Source: Actinomycetales bacterium (lineage in GTDB: Bacteria > Actinomycetota > Actinomycetes > Actinomycetales > Dermabacteraceae). From it: 5,133 nucleotides of DNA. Position numbers and translations under genes: made by a program. Where the stretch lies: NCBI GenBank assembly GCA_012799425.1, contig JAAZLF010000382.1, positions 1-5,133 of the forward strand, given 5' to 3'. Below the pieces are notes generated by a model. The model made no database searches and was not told where the DNA came from. It was given only the letters and a program-made list of their open reading frames with translations. This document shows, piece by piece, positions 1 to 3,929 of this stretch (positions are counted from its first letter, which is position 1; every line of letters begins with the position of its first letter).

Positions 1-75
1 AACGACTCGAACCCGATCCGGAACAGGCCAACCGAGGCCGCTTGCCATCGACGCTCATGCACCCACGCAAAGAGA

Positions 76-108
76 ATCGTCCCCTGCGGAGCTTCCGCAG
101 GGGACGAT
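76..108 (-). terminator. Strong hairpin, probable ychF transcription terminator
   Basis: The two arms (76-90 and 94-108) are perfectly complementary over 15 bp, mostly G/C, with a 3-nt loop GCT at 91-93. Read on the minus strand, the stem is followed by TCTCTTTGCG, a modest U-rich tract. On the plus strand it is followed by CAAAAGAGC. This favours termination of minus-strand transcription coming from ychF, whose stop codon lies 111 bases upstream of the hairpin. The pyrimidine tract is not a clean run of U, as is common in high-GC actinobacterial terminators. It could also act bidirectionally or as an mRNA 3'-end stabiliser. Confidence 0.7.
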
Positions 109-195
109 CAAAAGAGCAGGTCAGCGCGACAAACGCTTAGCAACTGATGGTAAAGCGGAACCTGTCCATCGAACCCAACCGGAGGCCGAGAAGAT

Positions 196-221
196 AAAAC
201 CCCTGGTCAGAGGCCCTTTTT
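196..221 (-). terminator. Inverted repeat with A/T flanks just after ychF
   Basis: An imperfect palindrome (CCCCTGGTCAGAGG, 200-213) is flanked by AAAA (196-199) on the left and TTTTT (217-221) on the right. Read on the minus strand it starts within the ychF stop codon and forms a short stem (CCTCT/AGGGG, one G-U pair, loop GACC) followed by TTTTATC. That is a plausible weak first terminator for ychF, ahead of the stronger hairpin at 76-108. The symmetric A/T flanks mean it could also stop plus-strand transcription. The stem is only about 5 bp, so a recombination or binding site is a possible alternative. Confidence 0.4.
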
Positions 222-1305
222 AGACATTGAACCTGAATTCAACCACGTCGCCATCCTTCATCACGTAGTCCTTGCCCTCGATGCGCACCTGGCCCCTGGC
301 CTTGGCCTCGGCCATGGATCCGGCCTCGAGGAGCTGGTCGAAGGAGACGATCTCAGCCTTGATGAAGCCACGCTCGAAATCGGTGTGGATGACGCCGGCG
401 GCCTGGGGGGCGGTGGCACCCTTCGGGATGGTCCAGGCGCGGGACTCCTTGGGACCGGCGGTGAGGTAGGTCTGCAGGCCGAGGGTGTCGAAGCCGACGC
501 GGGCGAGCTGGGCCAGGCCGGACTCCTCCTGGCCGGTGGACTCGAGCATCTCGGCGGCCTCGTCGTCGTCGAGCTCGATCAGCTCGGCCTCGAACTTCGC
601 ATCGAGGAAGATCGCCTCCGCAGGGGCGACCAGGTTGCGCAGCGCCTCCTGCGAGGCGGTATCCGCGAGACCCTCCTCATCGGTGTTGAACACGTAGATG
701 AAGGGCTTGGTGGTCATCAGCTGCAGCTCACGCAGCGCCGCGACGTCGATCCCGGCGGCCTCGGCGCCCTGGAAAAGGGTCTTGCCGGTCTCCAGCAGCT
801 CCTTGGCCTTGCGGGTGTTCTCGAGCACGGCCGGCTCGATGAGGCCGCGCTTGGTGTCCTTCTCCAGGCGCTGCATCGAGTTCTCGATGGTCTGGAGATC
901 GGCGAGGATCAGCTCGGTGGAGATGATCTCCATGTCGCCGGAGGGGTCGGTGGAGCCCTCCACGCGGGTCACGTCAGGATCGGCGAAGGCCCGGGTGACC
1001 TGGCAGATCGCGTCGGCCTCGCGAATGTTGGCGAGGAACTTGTTGCCCAGCCCCTCTCCCTCGCTGGCGCCCTTGACGATGCCGGCGATGTCCACGAAGG
1101 ACACGGTCGCGGGCAGCAGCTTCTGGCTGCCGAACACCGTGGCGAGCTCCGCCAGCCGCGGATCCGGCAGCGGCACCACGCCCACGTTGGGGTCGATCGT
1201 CGCGAACGGATAGTTCGCCGCGAGCACCTCGGCGCGGGTCAGAGCGTTGAACAGGGTGGACTTGCCGACATTGGGCAGACCGACGATTCCGATAGTAAGA
1301 GCCAC
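220..1305 (-). CDS. ychF: Redox-regulated-type ribosome-binding ATPase YchF (Obg family)
   Basis: YchF is a universally conserved P-loop NTPase of the TRAFAC/Obg group that prefers ATP to GTP, binds ribosomes, and is linked to translation and oxidative-stress responses; it is cytosolic. The 361 residues are the usual length. Visible elements: Walker A GLPNVGKST (residues 9-17), DIAG switch/G3 motif (72-75), the family's altered G4 motif NTDE (207-210, NxxE rather than NKxD, which underlies ATP preference), a central coiled-coil region around 125-200, and a C-terminal TGS domain (about 279-361) ending in the characteristic VVEFRFNV. The start is GTG at 1305-1303, giving the canonical N-terminus MALTIGIVGLPN. 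There is no Shine-Dalgarno before it; a TAGACT box 8 nt upstream suggests a leaderless or near-leaderless mRNA. Odd points: residue 35 is Ala where E. coli has the redox-sensing Cys35, and residue 114 is Arg where E. coli has His114. It follows the 274-aa gene by 72 bases on the same strand. Confidence 0.97.
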   Translation of the reverse strand: MALTIGIVGLPNVGKSTLFNALTRAEVLAANYPFATIDPNVGVVPLPDPRLAELATVFGSQKLLPATVSFVDIAGIVKGASEGEGLGNKFLANIREADAICQVTRAFADPDVTRVEGSTDPSGDMEIISTELILADLQTIENSMQRLEKDTKRGLIEPAVLENTRKAKELLETGKTLFQGAEAAGIDVAALRELQLMTTKPFIYVFNTDEEGLADTASQEALRNLVAPAEAIFLDAKFEAELIELDDDEAAEMLESTGQEESGLAQLARVGFDTLGLQTYLTAGPKESRAWTIPKGATAPQAAGVIHTDFERGFIKAEIVSFDQLLEAGSMAEAKARGQVRIEGKDYVMKDGDVVEFRFNV

Positions 1306-1313
1306 GGGAGGTG

Positions 1314-1319
1314 AGTCTA
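1314..1319 (-). promoter_or_regulatory. Candidate -10 box of ychF
   Basis: On the minus strand TAGACT fits the actinobacterial -10 consensus TANNNT and lies 8 nt from the GTG start of ychF. Transcription would therefore begin at or within a base or two of the start codon. No recognisable -35 is seen about 17 bp upstream. The 8 nt between box and start (CACCTCCC) resemble an anti-Shine-Dalgarno rather than a Shine-Dalgarno, so a leadered start would have no ribosome site. ychF may thus have its own promoter and not depend on the 274-aa gene upstream. Confidence 0.45.
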
Positions 1320-1377
1320 CGGGACCGGGCTCTGCCGCACCTCCCGGCGGCGGGTGACCTCACCGACCCTCGCGGGC

Positions 1378-2202
1378 TCAGAGTCCGGTGGCCTCGGGGA
1401 TCGCGGCATCGATCAGCGAGATGAGGCCCGCGGCGCTGACCTCGCGCACCTCGGTGCTCTCGCTCATCGACTCCGGGGTGTCCATCGCGAGCACCGCGCC
1501 GGAGGTGGCCATCAGGCTCATCTGAACGCCCCCGCCCTCGGCACCCGCCGCCGTCATCACCGTCATGGCGCGGGTGTCGGCGAGCTGCTGGGCGATCTTC
1601 TCGTCCGGGTCCTCGAGCGTCGCCGTCGGCCCCTCGAAGACCACCCGGTCCTCGGCGCCGGCGACCTGCGCCTGATCGACGTAGCGCGCCAGGCGCTCCG
1701 GCATCGCCGCTCGGGTGGGCACGCTGAAGTGGTGGTAGCCGTCGGCGGTGACGAGCTCCTCCAGCAGACCGCCCTCGGGGAACACATACACCGTGATGGC
1801 GGTGGACTGCTCGGCGACCCGGCGGGTGAGGTTCATCAGGGCTCGGGGCGCGCCGCGCAGGGTCATCAGGCCCGCGAGCGTGCGATCGAGCTGCACGGCT
1901 CGCGAGGCCGCGGAGGTCCCGGTCGAGAGCTGCTGCCCCTCGGGCTCGGAGCGGGAGTCGTCGAGCGTCACCAGGCCGCGTGCGATCAGCGAGCGCAGGG
2001 CGATCGAGGCGGAGACCTCGTGGGCGGTCTCCAGCTGGTCGAGGAACGGGGATCCGCTCATCTGGACCGCGTCCTCGCCGCCCAGAGCGACCAGCTCCTC
2101 GTCGGTGAGCACCGCGAGGACCGACGGGGCCGCGGAGGCTGCGGCGAGGATCTCGTAGGCGCCTGCGGCATCGCGTTCGGTGAACAGTGCGGGGTTGCTC
2201 AT
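1378..2202 (-). CDS. Hypothetical soluble protein, possible EspG-like partner of the WXG100-fusion protein
   Basis: I do not recognise this 274-aa protein with confidence. It has no signal peptide, membrane segment or cysteine, so it is probably cytosolic. The N-terminal 80 residues look helical and end in a stretch (about 66-82, ASIALRSLIARGLVTLDD) like a winged-helix or swapped helical unit. A helical section (about 101-131) follows, then a predicted beta-rich part (136-162, with ITVYVFPEGG and YHHFSVP). A second beta-rich segment (about 212-241) precedes a closing helix (256-268). The overall order (helical start, beta-sheet core, tail VSAAGLISLIDAAIP) is loosely reminiscent of EspG-type ESX chaperones, and the gene sits 65 bases downstream of a WXG100-domain gene on the same strand; this is inference, not a motif match. 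The start ATG at 2202-2200 has TAGGAT 6 nt upstream (leaderless geometry) and also AGGA at 7 nt, so either initiation mode fits. The coding region is certain from open length and codon bias; the function is not. Confidence 0.85.
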   Translation of the reverse strand: MSNPALFTERDAAGAYEILAAASAAPSVLAVLTDEELVALGGEDAVQMSGSPFLDQLETAHEVSASIALRSLIARGLVTLDDSRSEPEGQQLSTGTSAASRAVQLDRTLAGLMTLRGAPRALMNLTRRVAEQSTAITVYVFPEGGLLEELVTADGYHHFSVPTRAAMPERLARYVDQAQVAGAEDRVVFEGPTATLEDPDEKIAQQLADTRAMTVMTAAGAEGGGVQMSLMATSGAVLAMDTPESMSESTEVREVSAAGLISLIDAAIPEATGL

Positions 2203-2208
2203 GACCTC

Positions 2209-2214
2209 ATCCTA
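2209..2214 (-). promoter_or_regulatory. Candidate -10 box / overlapping Shine-Dalgarno of the 274-aa gene
   Basis: Minus-strand TAGGAT matches TANNNT and is separated from the ATG by 6 nt (GAGGTC), the spacing expected for an mRNA starting at the A of ATG. The AGGA inside the same box is 7 nt from ATG and could serve as a Shine-Dalgarno if the gene is instead read through from the WXG100-fusion gene. The sequence alone cannot separate these two modes. No convincing -35 is present. Confidence 0.4.
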
Positions 2215-2221
2215 GGTGTGT

Positions 2222-2246
2222 GCGGGGCTCTCCCGCGGTCAGCGGG
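2222..2246 (-). repeat. Alternating inverted repeats in the gap between the WXG100-fusion and 274-aa genes
   Basis: Three 5-mers alternate as GCGGG (2222-2226), CCCGC (2232-2236) and GCGGG (2242-2246), each separated by 5 nt. The central CCCGC can pair with either neighbour, giving two mutually exclusive 5-bp hairpins with 5-nt loops. It lies in the 65-bp gap between two same-strand genes. There is no U-tract, so it is not a classical terminator. A small transcription-attenuating or mRNA-processing role is possible, but short G/C complementarities are common by chance at this base composition. Confidence 0.3.
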
Positions 2247-2267
2247 CCAGGGCCGGGGTGCGGCAGC

Positions 2268-3323
2268 TCAGAACCCGAAGGCGTCGCCGAGCCTGCCCAG
2301 GCCGTCGCTGACGCTCGAGGCGACGTCGCTGATCCCGTCGGAGACGGTCTCCGCGGCATTGCCCACGGCGTCGCTCACGGTCGAGGCGGTATCGGCCACG
2401 AAGTCCACGCCGGTCGAGACCGCGTTGCCGACGGTCTCGGTGATGCCGTCCCAGTTCTCGTAGATCGTCTTGCCGATGTCCATCCCGGCGGAGACCAATC
2501 CGAGGCCGGCCCCGACCGCGCCGAGGATCGGTGCCGCAGGGCCGGTGAAGGGTGCGGCGATCAGGAGTCCCCCACCCACGGTCGAGAGGATCCCGCTGGA
2601 GCGGTCGTACCAGTTGTCGGAGGTGGCGATCTGGTGGATGCCCAGGCCGACGTCGAGGAAGGGCAGCGCCTTGCCGATGCCCTTGCCCGCCGTCTGCAGC
2701 CAGGGCGCGACGTCGTCCAGCTTGTTGAGGACCTTGAGTGGTTCGAAGTTGCCCAGCGACGTGGGCAGACCGAGCTTCCCGAGCAGCTTCTCGGCCCCTG
2801 CCTGCCAGCCCTTGCCACCCTTGAAGAGCTCATCGAGGTAAGTCTGCTTCCACAGGCCCTCGAGACCGTGGCGGGCGAGTGCACCGAATTCGTCCGCGGC
2901 CGACGGGATGCGGACGAGGAAGTCGGCGAGGTTCTTGACGCCCTTGTAGATCCCCTGGCCGTCCTTGATCATATCCTTGAGGAAGCCGAGCGGGTTGAAG
3001 GGGGAATCGCCGCCTCCGCCGTCTTCGCCGCCACCGCTGCCGGCGTGGCCGTCGATGCTCGAGGCGGCGTCCTGCTCCTCGGCGTGCTGGCGCAGCTCCT
3101 CGCGCTGCCCGGTCAGCTCCTCCGAGCGCAGCTGGAACAGGTTCGAGGTCCGGTCGGTCCAGGAGGCGCGGAAGCGCTCGGCGTCCGCACCCTGCCAGAT
3201 CGCCTCGTTCATGACCAGGGGCTCCAGGGAGTCCCGGAGCGCGAGGAGCGCCTGTGCACGCTCCGCGACACGCTCGGAGTGCTCGCGGAGGGCCTCGGTA
3301 TCCGCACCCATGAAGCCGTTCAT
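2268..3323 (-). CDS. WXG100-domain protein with hydrophobic C-terminal half (probable type VII secretion substrate)
   Basis: The N-terminus is a WXG100-like helical hairpin: helix at about 5-37, the W43-Q44-G45 turn in AIWQGADAERF, then a second helix to about 88. Such domains mark proteins exported by ESX/type VII systems. A Gly/Asp-rich linker (94-106) follows, then a helical middle (110-212) and a strongly hydrophobic Gly/Ala/Pro-rich stretch (about 216-283). The tail holds three 11-residue repeats (316-348) and ends FGF. The architecture recalls long WXG100/LXG proteins with membrane-active or pretoxin domains. No nuclease, deaminase or other catalytic signature is visible, and there are no cysteines. 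The start ATG at 3323-3321 is chosen because GAGGG lies 5 nt upstream and it opens the WXG100 domain; the frame stays open far upstream only because antisense GC-rich coding sequence lacks stops. No secretion-machine gene or small WXG100 partner is adjacent. Whether it is a toxin, pore-former or surface protein is unknown. Confidence 0.88.
   Translation of the reverse strand: MNGFMGADTEALREHSERVAERAQALLALRDSLEPLVMNEAIWQGADAERFRASWTDRTSNLFQLRSEELTGQREELRQHAEEQDAASSIDGHAGSGGGEDGGGGDSPFNPLGFLKDMIKDGQGIYKGVKNLADFLVRIPSAADEFGALARHGLEGLWKQTYLDELFKGGKGWQAGAEKLLGKLGLPTSLGNFEPLKVLNKLDDVAPWLQTAGKGIGKALPFLDVGLGIHQIATSDNWYDRSSGILSTVGGGLLIAAPFTGPAAPILGAVGAGLGLVSAGMDIGKTIYENWDGITETVGNAVSTGVDFVADTASTVSDAVGNAAETVSDGISDVASSVSDGLGRLGDAFGF
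2280..2378 (-). repeat. Three tandem 33-bp (11-residue) repeats in the tail of the WXG100-fusion protein
   Basis: Residues 316-348 read VSDAVGNAAET, VSDGISDVASS, VSDGLGRLGDA, each starting VSD(A/G)(V/I/L). The periodicity also shows in DNA: the 21-mers at 2304-2324 and 2370-2390 match at 17 of 21 positions and are exactly 66 bp (two units) apart, with a weaker copy at 2337-2357. Eleven-residue repeats typically build long amphipathic helices of the kind that lie on membranes. A less regular relative may precede them (about 300-315). Confidence 0.7.
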
Positions 3324-3328
3324 GTCCG

Positions 3329-3333
3329 CCCTC
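3329..3333 (-). promoter_or_regulatory. Ribosome binding site fixing the start of the WXG100-fusion gene
   Basis: Minus-strand GAGGG lies 5 nt before ATG 3323-3321. The next in-frame ATG (3311-3309) has no such site. This supports the start used here against longer readings of the same open frame. It also makes this the one gene of the window with a clear leader and Shine-Dalgarno. Confidence 0.65.
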
Positions 3334-3363
3334 GAGATCTCTCGTCGTCTGCGCCCGGGCGCC

Positions 3364-3390
3364 TCGCCCTGTGCCAACACGGTAGGGCGA
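3364..3390. promoter_or_regulatory. Inverted repeat in the divergent intergenic region, candidate operator
   Basis: Arms TCGCCCT (3364-3370) and AGGGCGA (3384-3390) are perfect inverted copies, with an inner GTG/CAC pair (3371-3373 and 3378-3380) around CCAA. It lies in the 141-bp gap between the divergent WXG100-fusion and PH-domain genes. A minus-strand TACCGT (3384-3379) overlaps the right arm, and a minus-strand TATCCT (3403-3398) is just beyond it; either could be the -10 of the WXG100-fusion gene. A repressor bound here could cover that promoter. Equally, it could form a leader hairpin in that mRNA. No known regulator motif is recognised. Confidence 0.35.
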
Positions 3391-3452
3391 CGCCCCGAGG
3401 ATAGCGATGGGGAGAACTGCCCATGCCCCCGGACCCACCGCCGGCCGGTCCC

Positions 3453-3458
3453 TACACT
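3453..3458 (+). promoter_or_regulatory. Candidate -10 box for a leaderless PH-domain gene
   Basis: TACACT fits TANNNT and ends 6 nt before ATG 3465, so transcription would start at the A of ATG. The GAGG just before the ATG is separated from it by a single base, too close to work as a Shine-Dalgarno. A leaderless transcript is therefore the simpler reading. No clear -35 is visible. Confidence 0.5.
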
Positions 3459-3464
3459 CGAGGC

Positions 3465-3872
3465 ATGACAGTCAGCCGCGCCGCCATGTCCTACGCGACC
3501 GCTCTCAACCGCAACGAACTGTTCGAGAGCCCGGGGCTGCGCCGGGACATCCCCGCCCTGCTCCATCCCGAGGAGGGAGTGCTGCTGGTGCTGCCGGGCG
3601 TGGCCGGTGACTTCCCTGACGTGATGATCGCGACCGCCTCCCGCTTCCTGCTGGCCTCCGTCGCCGGTCCCCTCAAGAAGGCGAAGGTCAAGCGCGAGAT
3701 CCCCGCTGCCGAGGTGACGGGGGTCCAGTACCGAGCAGGGGTGTTCTCCCGCATGCGGGTCTCCCCTGCCGCGGGGCGCGACATCACGATGATGCCCCAC
3801 CGCAAGGCGGACGCCGAGCGTTTCGCGCACGAGTTCGCGCACCTGATCCGGACCGGCTCGCTGCCCTCCTGA
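3465..3872 (+). CDS. Small bacterial PH-domain-like protein
   Basis: This 135-aa protein matches the general pattern of bacterial pleckstrin-homology-like domains (bPH/YokE type). A hydrophobic strand VLLVLPGVAGDF (39-50) is followed by the typical IATASRFLLASV (55-66, the 'T..Rlll' signature), a basic strand KKAKVKREIP (71-80) leading to AAEVTGVQYRAGVFSRMRVS (81-100), and a closing amphipathic helix with the pattern ADAERFAHEFAHLI (115-128). No membrane span or signal peptide is seen, so it is likely cytosolic; bacterial PH-like domains are poorly characterised binding or scaffolding modules. The start at 3465 is preferred because of the TACACT box 6 nt upstream; ATG 3423 would precede that promoter and add an unlikely Pro-rich leader, and ATG 3486 has no support. 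It is 57 bases upstream of rmuC on the same strand and divergent from the WXG100-fusion gene. The family call rests on pattern only. Confidence 0.82.
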   Translation: MTVSRAAMSYATALNRNELFESPGLRRDIPALLHPEEGVLLVLPGVAGDFPDVMIATASRFLLASVAGPLKKAKVKREIPAAEVTGVQYRAGVFSRMRVSPAAGRDITMMPHRKADAERFAHEFAHLIRTGSLPS

Positions 3873-3929
3873 GGCACGCCCCGCGCGTGGTGCGCTTCGT
3901 CCGTCCCACCCCTGTGATCTGCTGACTGC

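Noticed and set aside
1..20. tRNA T-arm-like GGGTTCGAGTC on the minus strand at the left edge
   Set aside because: The flanking bases do not form the 5-bp T stem and no acceptor or anticodon arm is present.
109..219. Tiny minus-strand peptides between the two inverted repeats
   Set aside because: Very short, no ribosome site and no recognisable sequence; not supportable as genes.
385..1314. Long plus-strand open frame opposite ychF
   Set aside because: Low-complexity Gly/Leu/Arg translation antisense to an unmistakable ychF; an effect of GC-rich third positions.
1354..2463. Long plus-strand open frame opposite the 274-aa gene and the end of the WXG100-fusion gene
   Set aside because: Its translation is Gly/Arg/His-rich without recognisable domains, while the minus strand has normal protein composition and start signals.
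2220..3404. Plus-strand open frame opposite the WXG100-fusion gene
   Set aside because: Antisense shadow; the WXG turn, hydrophobic domain and repeats all read on the minus strand.
3875..3889. Small hairpin CACGC-CCCGC-GCGTG between the PH gene and rmuC
   Set aside because: Only 5 bp, no T-tract, and such pairings are expected by chance in DNA this GC-rich; not called as a terminator.
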